In this document: piece by piece, positions 41,456 through 50,126 of the stretch
How positions within the stretch are numbered: position 1 is the first letter of the stretch
How the letters are laid out: every line of letters starts with the position of its first letter
NCBI RefSeq assembly: GCF_001651805.1
Contig: NZ_CP015839.1
Span: 1-64,000, forward strand
Direction: 5' to 3'
From: Marinobacterium aestuarii
GTDB taxonomy: Bacteria; Pseudomonadota; Gammaproteobacteria; Pseudomonadales; Balneatricaceae
Length of the DNA: 64,000 bases
Position numbers and translations under genes: made by a program
The notes under the pieces: generated by a model
What the model saw: only the letters and a program-made list of their open reading frames with translations
Told to the model about the DNA's origin: nothing
Database searches by the model: none

Positions 41456-43066
41456 ATGAACAAGACAAGACAAGCGATTTCGACCGTCGCCCTCAGCATC
41501 TGCGCAGCCCTGACCTGCAGTCTTGCCGTGGCCGCCCCAGCGCCAGTGCAGCTTGAGCAGGGCTGGGACGCGGCGGCGCGCGACGAAGTGCATCACCTGA
41601 GCTTCGGCTCCCGCATCCTTCCCTACGCCTGGTTGCTGCACCTGGAGCGCGCCGACAGCACTGAGTTGCTGCGCAGCGACGGTTACCTCGACAGCCTGGG
41701 CTTCATCCCGACCGGGGCCAGTGCCGCCAACCCCGATGCGCTGCCGATCGGCTTCAGCCGCACCAGCGATGACAACGGCGACGTCTGGGCGGGTCTCACC
41801 TGCGCCGCCTGCCATACCGGTGAGCTGAGTTACCAGGGGCAGCAGGTGCTGATCGAGGGTGGCGCGGCGCTGATCAATTACAGCGGCCTGGAGCAGGCAC
41901 TGGTCGATGCGATTACGGCCACCCTCGGCGACGCGCAGAAATTTTCCCGCTTCCTCGCTGGCGTACAGCCGGCCGACACCGCTGTGCTGCGGGGGCAGCT
42001 CGAGCAGCGCCTGGGCTACCTGCAGCAGCGCCAGCGAACCAATGCGTCCGAAACGCCCTATGGCCCGGGCCGGCTCGATGCCTTCGGGCAGATCTTCAAT
42101 ACGGTCGCTGTCGAGCTGCTTGGCCTGCCCGCCAACGCGCGGCCGGCAAATGCCCCGGTGAGTTTCCCCTTCCTCTGGGGTGCCTCGCACCTGGATCTGG
42201 TGCAGTGGAACGGTTCGGCGCCGAACCAGGCCCCGGGGCCCCTGGTGCAAAACGTCACCACTGCACTGGCCGTCTATGGCACTGCTGATCTGAAGGACTA
42301 TTCGGGAAGCGCCGGCTACCCGAGTTCGGTTGAGCTGGTCAACCTCGGCACCCTGCAGGATCACTTCTACCAGCTGCAGGCGCCCCGCTGGCCGGAGGCA
42401 CTGTTCGGCGCGCTGGATGAGACGCGGCGTCAGCACGGCGAGACGCTGTACAGCGACAACTGCCTGCGCTGTCATGCGCTCAGTGATCGTGCGCAGCCGG
42501 ATCGCGAGCTGCGTGCGATCCTGGTGCCGCTGGCCGAGATCGGCACCGATGCCACCATGGCGCGCAACTTCATCGACGCCACCGCTGCCACCGGGGTGCT
42601 TGAAGGGCGCGACCAGATGGTGCTGGCTGGCACGTCCTTCGGCGCCGAGGCCCGCACCGTCGACCTGGTAGTTCACGCTGCCATCGGCGCTACGCTGCGC
42701 CACCCGCTGGATGCCGTCAGGGCGTCGCTCGAGGGTTATCACGCGGTCTACAGCGCGCAGGTCAGCAGCAACCCCGAATTCTACAAGGCCCGCCCGCTGA
42801 GTGGCATCTGGGCCTCGGCGCCCTATCTGCACAACGGTTCGGTTCCGAACCTGCACGCCCTGTTGCTGCCGCCTGAACAGCGACCTGCGAGCTTCGGGCT
42901 GGGCAGCCGCGAACTGGATCCGGTGGCGGTGGGTTATGTGGATGATGCCGGCGGCGACCGCTTCGATACCCGCCTTGCGGGTAACAACAATGGCGGCCAT
43001 GTCTACGGCACCGGCCTGAATGAAGAAGAGCGTATGGCCCTGATCGAGTACCTGAAAAGCCTCTGA
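41456..43066 (+). CDS. Secreted RoxA/MauG-like di-haem cytochrome c
   Basis: A 536-residue exported protein (signal peptide SICAALTCSLAVAA-AP) with haem motifs CAACH at 116-120 and CLRCH at 336-340. Conserved text around LPIGFSRTSDD, FPFLWGASHLDLVQWNGSA and APYLHNGSVPNL is typical of the di-haem cytochrome c peroxidase/RoxA group, in which a Trp lies between the haems; Trp251 in VQWNGS is a candidate. RoxA cleaves isoprenoid polymer with O2, while MauG makes high-valent haem. It heads an operon with a paralogue (39 bp downstream) and a patatin. Substrate unknown. Confidence 0.85.
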   Translation: MNKTRQAISTVALSICAALTCSLAVAAPAPVQLEQGWDAAARDEVHHLSFGSRILPYAWLLHLERADSTELLRSDGYLDSLGFIPTGASAANPDALPIGFSRTSDDNGDVWAGLTCAACHTGELSYQGQQVLIEGGAALINYSGLEQALVDAITATLGDAQKFSRFLAGVQPADTAVLRGQLEQRLGYLQQRQRTNASETPYGPGRLDAFGQIFNTVAVELLGLPANARPANAPVSFPFLWGASHLDLVQWNGSAPNQAPGPLVQNVTTALAVYGTADLKDYSGSAGYPSSVELVNLGTLQDHFYQLQAPRWPEALFGALDETRRQHGETLYSDNCLRCHALSDRAQPDRELRAILVPLAEIGTDATMARNFIDATAATGVLEGRDQMVLAGTSFGAEARTVDLVVHAAIGATLRHPLDAVRASLEGYHAVYSAQVSSNPEFYKARPLSGIWASAPYLHNGSVPNLHALLLPPEQRPASFGLGSRELDPVAVGYVDDAGGDRFDTRLAGNNNGGHVYGTGLNEEERMALIEYLKSL

Positions 43067-43105
43067 TCACGGCCCCTGGAACAACTGACGTAGCTGGTAA
43101 GGATA

Positions 43106-45427
43106 ATGACAAGAAGAAATACCCCTGGGTCGCTGAGTCTCATGGCCCGTCTCTGGCTGCTGATTGGCAGGCTACTGAAACGGCTGCTGCTGCTTGCCCT
43201 GATGCTGGTACTGGTGGCGCTGGGTGGCTTTGCCTGGTATGTGCTCTGGCCGGTACAGGGGATGGCACCGCTGGAGTCGGTTGATGAGCTGGTCTACCTC
43301 GACCAGGGCTGGAACAGCGACGATCGCCAGACCTACTACTACACGCCCCAGGGCACGTTCATGCCCCAGGGCGCGAGCCTTGGGGCGGTGCGCTACGATT
43401 GGTTTGTGCACCTGCGACTGCCCTTTTCCGAGCAGCGCTTGGCTGATCCCGAGTACCTGCGCCGCTATCGCTTTCTGGTGGACCCGGCGCCGACGCCGCA
43501 AAACCCCGACCGGCTGCCGGTCGGCTTCACCCGGCATTTCGATACGCAGATCGGCGAAGAGGTGCTCGATATCACCTGCGCGGCCTGTCACAGTGGCCAG
43601 CTGCACTACAACCGCGGCGACAAAAGCTACGCGCTGCGCGTCGATGGTGGTCAGGCAATGCATGCCCTGACCGACAGCGCCCGGGGGCAGTTTGCACCGA
43701 TGCTGCTGGCGTCTCTGGCCTATACCACGGTCAATCCGCTCAAGTTCGACCAGTTCGCCCAGGATGTTCTGGGCAGCCGCTATCCGGCCGGCAAGGCGCA
43801 GCTGCGCAGCAATCTCTGGACGTCGCTGCAGCATTTCCTCAGTGATCCGCAGAACAATCCGTTCAAGCACCTGTATCCGGTCGAAGAAGGCTATGGCCGT
43901 ACCGATGCGCTGGGACGGATCGGTAACACCGTCTTCGGCGACCACCTGATCGAGCAGAACCTGCAGGTCGGCTCGGCGCCGGTCAGCTACCCCTATCTCT
44001 GGAATATCTGGAAGTTCGACTGGGTACAGTACAACGGTTCAGTGGCGCAACCGCTGGCGCGCAACATCGGTGAGGCTCTGGGGGTCGGCGCCCGGTTACC
44101 GCTGTTGAGCGATACCGGTGCGCCCTTGCCGGCCAGCGAACGCTTTCGCAGCTCCGTCCGGGTGCCGGATCTGGTGCGGATCGAGGGGCGGCTGCAGCAA
44201 CTACGCCCGCCGGTCTGGCCGGAATCGGTTTTCGGGCCTGTGGACCAGGGTCTGGCGACCACCGGGCGCGAGCTGTTCGTCGAGAACTGTCAGGGCTGCC
44301 ACGGTCCCCACGAGGTGAGCCGCGCCCGCCAGCAGGCAAATGCGCCGCTCAAACCCTCGTCAGCGCTGGAATGGCGCATCGAGGTGGTCCCGCTTGAGCA
44401 TGTAGGCACAGATCCGGCCGCTGCCCAGGGCTTCCTCGAACGCCACTATGACCTCAGCCCCACCGGCCTGACCGACGCCGATCTGGAAAACACGTTGCGG
44501 CCGCTGCTGTACCGCCAGCTGGTGCGTGGTGTCCGCTATCGCTTGCGTGAAGTGATCCGGTTGCGTGAACAGCAGGCGCTGCCGGTGGACGGGCTGCCGC
44601 TCATCCTCGCCGGCTATCCGTCCGAAACCGCTGAGGCGACAATTCCACAGTCGACCTTCGACGCCATCGGTCGGGCGCTGGCTGCACTGCCGGGCGCGCT
44701 GCCGCGGGTGCCCGACGCCGCGGCCGGCGCGCCGGACCCGCTGGAGTGCGACCTCGACTGCCAGACGGTGGCGCTGTTGTGGCATCTTGACCATGGTCAG
44801 CCCCAGGCTGACGCCACGCTTGCGGCGCTGGACGTTCGCCGCCTCAGCGAAGGCGAGGCGCTGGGCGTCACCGGTGTGCTGATCAAGAACCGTTATTATC
44901 AGGACCATGGCATCGGTTACGAACAGCAGCAGTGCCTCGAAGGCTTCGGCACCCTCGATCTGCCGCAGCAGATCGCGGGCTACAAGCCACGGCCGCTGGC
45001 CGGTGTCTGGGCCACGCCGCCCTTCCTGCACAACGGTTCGGTGCCGTCGATCGACCAGTTGCTGTCGCCGCCGGAAGCCCGCGACACACGCTTCCTGCTG
45101 GGGTCACGTCAGTACGACCCGGAACATCTGGGGTACCTGGTGGTTCGCGCCGATGACGCCAGCGGCGAGGAACGTGGTTTCTGGTTCGACACCTCGCGCG
45201 AGGGCAACGGCAATGGCGGCCATGCCTTTAGCGCCGATCCCGCGCTCTGGGCGCGCCACCAGGCGGCTCCGGACGAATATCCGCTGCCGTCCGGTGTCAT
45301 CGGGCCCCTGCTCAGCCAGCATCAGAGGATGGCTCTGCTGGAGTACCTGAAGATCCATCGCGACAGCCCGACCACGCCGGCAGGCTACCGGGCGACCGAC
45401 TGCGGCCTGATGAGTGGCGTGCTATGA
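43106..45427 (+). CDS. Membrane-anchored RoxA/MauG-like di-haem cytochrome c
   Basis: A 773-residue paralogue of the preceding protein. It has an uncleaved N-terminal helix (LLKRLLLLALMLVLVALGGF, about 23-45) instead of a signal peptide, haem motifs CAACH (158-162) and CQGCH (395-399), and matching blocks LPVGFTRHFD, SYPYLWNIWKFDWVQYNGSV and PPFLHNGSVPSI. The Trp of VQWNGS is Tyr here, and there are two longer insertions. It probably faces the periplasm. Its stop overlaps the patatin start (ATGA), so the three genes are one unit. Confidence 0.85.
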   Translation: MTRRNTPGSLSLMARLWLLIGRLLKRLLLLALMLVLVALGGFAWYVLWPVQGMAPLESVDELVYLDQGWNSDDRQTYYYTPQGTFMPQGASLGAVRYDWFVHLRLPFSEQRLADPEYLRRYRFLVDPAPTPQNPDRLPVGFTRHFDTQIGEEVLDITCAACHSGQLHYNRGDKSYALRVDGGQAMHALTDSARGQFAPMLLASLAYTTVNPLKFDQFAQDVLGSRYPAGKAQLRSNLWTSLQHFLSDPQNNPFKHLYPVEEGYGRTDALGRIGNTVFGDHLIEQNLQVGSAPVSYPYLWNIWKFDWVQYNGSVAQPLARNIGEALGVGARLPLLSDTGAPLPASERFRSSVRVPDLVRIEGRLQQLRPPVWPESVFGPVDQGLATTGRELFVENCQGCHGPHEVSRARQQANAPLKPSSALEWRIEVVPLEHVGTDPAAAQGFLERHYDLSPTGLTDADLENTLRPLLYRQLVRGVRYRLREVIRLREQQALPVDGLPLILAGYPSETAEATIPQSTFDAIGRALAALPGALPRVPDAAAGAPDPLECDLDCQTVALLWHLDHGQPQADATLAALDVRRLSEGEALGVTGVLIKNRYYQDHGIGYEQQQCLEGFGTLDLPQQIAGYKPRPLAGVWATPPFLHNGSVPSIDQLLSPPEARDTRFLLGSRQYDPEHLGYLVVRADDASGEERGFWFDTSREGNGNGGHAFSADPALWARHQAAPDEYPLPSGVIGPLLSQHQRMALLEYLKIHRDSPTTPAGYRATDCGLMSGVL

Positions 45428-47520
45428 ACGATCTTGGCAGCGGCGACCTGGCGTCGCCCGAGGCGCCCCGTTATACCCGGGACTTCGACGCGGTGCAGCG
45501 TGAAGAGCGGCAATGGATCAGGCAGCGGCGCCGGGCCACCGGCACAGTGCCGGACGATGCGCCTGTGGTCGGCCTGGCGCTGTCGGGCGGCGGCATCCGT
45601 TCGGCGACCTTCAACCTCGGCATCCTGCAGGCGCTGTCCCGCCGTGGGCTGCTGCCCCAGGTCGACTATCTGTCGTCGGTGTCCGGCGGCGGCTATATCG
45701 CCTCCAGCCTGAGCTGGCTGCGCAGCCACTTTCCGCTACGACAGCATCGCGACGTCGGTGCTGCACCGCTGGCCGAGGGCGGAGGTACGGTGCTGGACTG
45801 GCTACGTGCCCAGGGCAATTATCTGATCAACGGCCGCGGTTTTTCCGGCTGGACCCTGGGCGCGGCGATCCTCGCCGGCTCGTTGCTGAACCTGATCGTG
45901 CTGCTGCCGCTGCTGCTCGGGCTGGTTGCCCTGGCCAGTACCAACTGGACCGAGCGCCAGTGGCCGACCTGGCTGCACCTGCCGGGCGCCAAGGTCATCG
46001 CGGGCCACGACGGTTTCATGCTGCTGTTCTGGGCAGGGCCGCTGTGCCTGGGGCTCTATCTGGCGACGACCTTGCTGTTTGCGCTCAGCTCGGCGCCGGT
46101 GCTCGAGCGGCGCTTGCCAATGGATCGTCTTCGTACCCTTATGGGGGCACTGCTGGCCGCGGCCGTTATCACTACCGGCATCGGCCTGCTGCCGGTGTTC
46201 ACCGGGCTGGAAGAATCAGTGCTGCACTACTTCGACCACCAGGGACTTGCCGGGCTGAGCCGCCACCTGACCTACCTTGGGCCCTTGCTGATCGGGGCGC
46301 TGGTGGTAAGGGCTGCGCGGGCGAGCCGGGTGGGCTCCCTCGCGGTTGTCGGCGTCTCGCTGCTCTGTTATGGCCTGCTGACGCTGCTCTATCACCTCAG
46401 TGCGCACACGGGACTGGTCGGCTCCGCGGCATTTTACGGCTGGCTCGGCCTGTCGCTGACGCTGGCGCTGGTCTGCAATATCAACTCGCTGTCACTGCAC
46501 AGCTATTATCGCGGCCGGCTCGCCCACGCCTACCTGCCGGAGGTCGCGGCAGCGGGCTCCGGGGAGGATCCGCTGCACTTTCGTCTTGCCGATGTCCGGC
46601 CCGACAGTGGTGCTGCATTGCACCTGATCAACTGCACGCTCAATACCAGCAGTTCGCGGCGCGAAAAACAGCGCAGCCGGCGCGGAGAGTCGCTGGTGCT
46701 GAGCCCGCTCTATTGTGGCTCGGCCGCGACCGGCTTTCGCCACTGCGATGATTATCTGGGTGGCAACCTGAGCCTGTCGACGGCCTTTTCGATTTCGGGC
46801 GCGGCGGTGGACCCCAACACCTACGTCACCAGCTCCCGGGCGCTGAGCTTCCTGATGACGCTGCTGAACCTGCGCCTCGGCTACTGGGCCCGCAATCCGG
46901 CTGCCGAAGGGCGCCGGGGCTGGCTGCCGGGCTGGTACCGTTACATGTTCCGGGAATTGACCGGCCGCGGCCTGGCGGAAACCGAGGCGGAGATCCACCT
47001 GTCCGACGGCGGCCACTTCGAAAACCTGGGGCTCTACGAACTGGTGCGTCGTCGCTGTCGCTATATCGTCGTCTGCGATGCCGGCGCGGATCCGGACGGC
47101 ACCCTGTTCGATCTGGGCCGGGCGATCCAGCGGGTGCGGGCGGACTTCGGTGTCGAAGTCGAACTGGGCATCGAGGCGTTGCACCACGGCGATCCAGCGC
47201 CGGGCCCTGCCTGCCTTCCCGGCCGTATCCGCTATGCCGACGGCTCGCAGGGCGAGGTCCTGTATATCAAGACCGCGCTGTGCGCGAACCTGAGTGCCGA
47301 CATCTACGCCTACTGGCGGGCCAACCCGAGTTTTCCGAACCAGGCCACGGCCGACCAGTTCTTCGACGAAATGCAGTTCGACAGCTACCGTCAGCTCGGA
47401 CTGGAACTGATGTCCGGCCTGCTGGCCGACGGGGACGATACCTTCGAGGCGCTGTTTGCCCGGCTGCAAGGTACTGATATTGCCGACAAATCGGTAGCGT
47501 CGGTGCCGGCAAGTCGCTAG
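45424..47520 (+). CDS. Patatin-like phospholipase with inserted membrane segments
   Basis: A 698-residue protein. The patatin elements are the oxyanion loop GGGIRS at 55-60, the nucleophile elbow SVSGG with Ser87, and the catalytic Asp528 in DGGHFENLG. Between them, residues about 145-355 hold five or six hydrophobic helices, so the active-site halves are separated by a membrane domain. No signal peptide is seen; the N-terminus is charged and presumably cytoplasmic. Such proteins hydrolyse acyl chains from phospholipids. Translational coupling to the di-haem gene suggests shared lipid substrates; this is inference. Confidence 0.85.
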   Translation: MNDLGSGDLASPEAPRYTRDFDAVQREERQWIRQRRRATGTVPDDAPVVGLALSGGGIRSATFNLGILQALSRRGLLPQVDYLSSVSGGGYIASSLSWLRSHFPLRQHRDVGAAPLAEGGGTVLDWLRAQGNYLINGRGFSGWTLGAAILAGSLLNLIVLLPLLLGLVALASTNWTERQWPTWLHLPGAKVIAGHDGFMLLFWAGPLCLGLYLATTLLFALSSAPVLERRLPMDRLRTLMGALLAAAVITTGIGLLPVFTGLEESVLHYFDHQGLAGLSRHLTYLGPLLIGALVVRAARASRVGSLAVVGVSLLCYGLLTLLYHLSAHTGLVGSAAFYGWLGLSLTLALVCNINSLSLHSYYRGRLAHAYLPEVAAAGSGEDPLHFRLADVRPDSGAALHLINCTLNTSSSRREKQRSRRGESLVLSPLYCGSAATGFRHCDDYLGGNLSLSTAFSISGAAVDPNTYVTSSRALSFLMTLLNLRLGYWARNPAAEGRRGWLPGWYRYMFRELTGRGLAETEAEIHLSDGGHFENLGLYELVRRRCRYIVVCDAGADPDGTLFDLGRAIQRVRADFGVEVELGIEALHHGDPAPGPACLPGRIRYADGSQGEVLYIKTALCANLSADIYAYWRANPSFPNQATADQFFDEMQFDSYRQLGLELMSGLLADGDDTFEALFARLQGTDIADKSVASVPASR

Positions 47521-47652
47521 ATTAGACTTTCGGATAATACTTTCGGTCGCAGGGAGCGGGCCGTACGCTTTTGATTAACCGTTGCGTGGGGCGGGAGCTG
47601 CCGCCGCGCCTTGGCAAGGAGCGCCGTCGCTACGGCTGCGTAATCAGATCCC

Positions 47653-49470
47653 ATGATACTCGCCCAGATACCCAGAACACTGGCTCCTGCGCATCTGTAC
47701 AGTCTGCTGCTAGTGTTGTGCGCACTCGGCGCAGGCCTGATAACGGGGCTGGCACATGCTCAGGCTGGCGCCGCGACGCCCGCCCTGCTCGTGCAGGATC
47801 TGACGCGGGCCACGCTCAGGCCCTATCTTGAGCTGCTCGAAGATCCCGGTGCCAAGCTGACCTTTGACGATATCCGCGGCCCGGATCTCGTCCAGAATTT
47901 CGCAAACCTGGGGCTGCAGTCGCCCAATTTCGGTTTCACCGACTCTGCCTGGTGGGTACGATTGCGTCTGGACAACCCCGACGACAAGACGGTGCCGGTG
48001 ATTATCCGGCAGGACTATCCGCTGATCGACCGTCTCGACTTCTGGTCGCAGGACGCTGACGGACACTGGCAGCAACTCGCCACCGGCGACCGTCTTCCTT
48101 TCGGTACCCGGCCCATCAATAACCGTACCTTTCTGTTCCCTGTCGAACTGCCGCCGCACAGCGAACGCACCTATTACCTGCGCTTCGAGACCCAGGGCGC
48201 GATGAATATCGGGCTCTTCGCCCATGGCCCCAACGATCTGATCGATCAGATCTCCCACGAATATCTGGCGCTGGGGGTCTACTACGGCGGCTTTATCGTG
48301 CTGCTGATTTATAACCTGATCATGTTCGTGACAGTGCGCGAGCGCACTTTTGCCCACTATCTGCTGTACGTGCTCAGCTACGGCCTCTACATGTCGGTGC
48401 ACAACGGGCTGAGCTTCCAGTACCTCTGGCCCAACAACACCTGGCTGGCGAACCAGAGCCTGCTGCTACTGCTGGCGCTATCGCTGCTCGGGTGTATCCG
48501 CTTTACCCGGACCATACTGTCATCCGCCTCGCTGGCGCCGACCGCGGATCGCATCGCGGCCTTGCTGGAGCTCTGCATGGTGGGCGCCTTTCTGGTGACA
48601 CCTTTCCTGAGCTATCGCACCCTGATTGTGCCGATGGCACTGATGACGGCGCTGATCTGCCTGCACATGCTGCTGATGGGGTCTGTCACGCTATGGCGGG
48701 GATCGAGGCCGGCGCGTTATTACATGGTGGCTTTCACGGCGCTGCTGGGCGGCGTGCTGGCCTACATGCTCAAGACCTTTGGTCTGCTGCCACACAATGG
48801 CATTACCCAGAATGCTTTCCAGATCGGCTCTCTGGTGGAAATGGTACTGCTGAGCCTGGCGGTGGGCAGTCGTATCAGCGAACTGCGCCAGCGCAGCTAT
48901 ATCGACGCCCTGACGCAGTTGCATAACAGGCGCTACTTCAATGACCAGGTAGCGTCGGAGTTCTACCGCGCGCGCCGGCGCAAGCAGCCGCTGTCGCTGG
49001 TGGTCCTGGACATCGACAATTTCAAGGCCTTCAACGACAGTCATGGTCACGCCGAGGGTGACCTGGCACTGAAGGCTGTGGCGCGCACCCTGGGCAGCTG
49101 TCTGCGCAAGCCCAACTGTCCCTGCCGTTACGGCGGCGAGGAGTTCGTGGTGATCCTGCCGAATACCTCCGAGGCCCAGGTGGCGGTGCTCGCCGAGCGC
49201 ATTCGCCGCGAGGTCGAGCGGGCGACCGCCGCCAGCTTCGGGCTGACTGTCAGTGCCGGCCATGCCACCCTGCAGGGCTCAAGCTTCGGCAACCCTCTGG
49301 ATCTGTTCGTGGCCGCCGATTTCGCCCTCTATGCCGCCAAGGAGGGCGGGCGTAACCGGGTGGTCGACTATCGCAACTGCGAGTCCAAACGCAAGGGCGA
49401 CGGGCTGGCTGCCGCAAAGACGTCGCCGAGCCCGTTCGCGCAGCCGGCGATGGACCCCCCGCCACGCTGA
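47653..49470 (+). CDS. 7TM-DISM diguanylate cyclase
   Basis: A 605-residue membrane protein: signal-like helix (about 14-38), periplasmic 7TMR-DISMED2 sensor (about 45-190, with SAWWVRLRLDNPDD), seven helices (about 205-400) and a GGDEF domain (about 425-590) whose active site is GGEEF at 494-498. It makes c-di-GMP. The inhibitory I-site would be RxxD five residues before GGEEF; here it is RKPN (485-488), so product inhibition may be weak. It follows the patatin gene by 132 bp on the same strand and converges on the carbonic anhydrase gene with a 7-bp gap. Confidence 0.93.
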   Translation: MILAQIPRTLAPAHLYSLLLVLCALGAGLITGLAHAQAGAATPALLVQDLTRATLRPYLELLEDPGAKLTFDDIRGPDLVQNFANLGLQSPNFGFTDSAWWVRLRLDNPDDKTVPVIIRQDYPLIDRLDFWSQDADGHWQQLATGDRLPFGTRPINNRTFLFPVELPPHSERTYYLRFETQGAMNIGLFAHGPNDLIDQISHEYLALGVYYGGFIVLLIYNLIMFVTVRERTFAHYLLYVLSYGLYMSVHNGLSFQYLWPNNTWLANQSLLLLLALSLLGCIRFTRTILSSASLAPTADRIAALLELCMVGAFLVTPFLSYRTLIVPMALMTALICLHMLLMGSVTLWRGSRPARYYMVAFTALLGGVLAYMLKTFGLLPHNGITQNAFQIGSLVEMVLLSLAVGSRISELRQRSYIDALTQLHNRRYFNDQVASEFYRARRRKQPLSLVVLDIDNFKAFNDSHGHAEGDLALKAVARTLGSCLRKPNCPCRYGGEEFVVILPNTSEAQVAVLAERIRREVERATAASFGLTVSAGHATLQGSSFGNPLDLFVAADFALYAAKEGGRNRVVDYRNCESKRKGDGLAAAKTSPSPFAQPAMDPPPR

Positions 49471-49477
49471 GCCGGCA

Positions 49478-50026
49478 TCAGGGATCCTGGCTGTAGGGTT
49501 CCTGCAGATGCTGATCCTTGAGGCGGACATAGTTGCCAGCCGTGTAGCTGAAATAGGCCAGTTCCTTCTCGGTGAGCGGGCGCACCTGTTTTGCCGGCCG
49601 GCCCACATAGAGGTAACCGCTGTGCAGTGTCTTGCCCGGCGGCACCAGGCTGCCGGCACCCAGTACGACTTCGTCCTCAATCACGGCGCCGTCCATGACC
49701 ATGGCACCCATGCCGATCAGGATGCGGCTGCCGATGGTGCAGCCATGCAGCATGGCCTGGTGGCCGACGGTGACATCGTCGCCAATCAGCAGCGGGAAAC
49801 CGTCGGGATTGAAAGGCCCGGCATGGGTGATGTGCAGCACCGAGCCGTCCTGAATGCTGCTGCGCGCGCCTATGCGAATGCGATGCATGTCGCCACGTAT
49901 AACCACCAATGGCCAGATGGAACTGTCATCACCAATGGCGGTATCGCCCAGTACCACGGCGCTGGGATCAACGAATACACGCTCGCCCAGTACCGGTGTC
50001 ATGCCCTTGAAACTGCGAATCTTCAT
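49478..50026 (-). CDS. Gamma-carbonic anhydrase-family protein
   Basis: A 182-residue left-handed beta-helix protein. Hexapeptide repeats run through residues 15-140, with VVIRGDMHRIRIGARSSIQD and the metal-ligand region HITHAGPFN ... TVGHQAMLHGC containing the three histidines. I start at ATG 50026 (MKIRSFKGMTPVLGERVFVD), with AGGTAGG upstream. It is divergent from prlC, as PA0066-PA0067 are in P. aeruginosa. Enzyme activity is likely but many relatives are untested. Confidence 0.93.
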   Translation of the reverse strand: MKIRSFKGMTPVLGERVFVDPSAVVLGDTAIGDDSSIWPLVVIRGDMHRIRIGARSSIQDGSVLHITHAGPFNPDGFPLLIGDDVTVGHQAMLHGCTIGSRILIGMGAMVMDGAVIEDEVVLGAGSLVPPGKTLHSGYLYVGRPAKQVRPLTEKELAYFSYTAGNYVRLKDQHLQEPYSQDP

Positions 50027-50126
50027 GCTGCCTACCTGTCGAAAGCCTGTTGAAATCCTGTCCCGATCCCCCATTGTATAGGGATGGTTCCGTTTTGGCC
50101 CCGTCACGCCCTGGAGATTCGATCGA

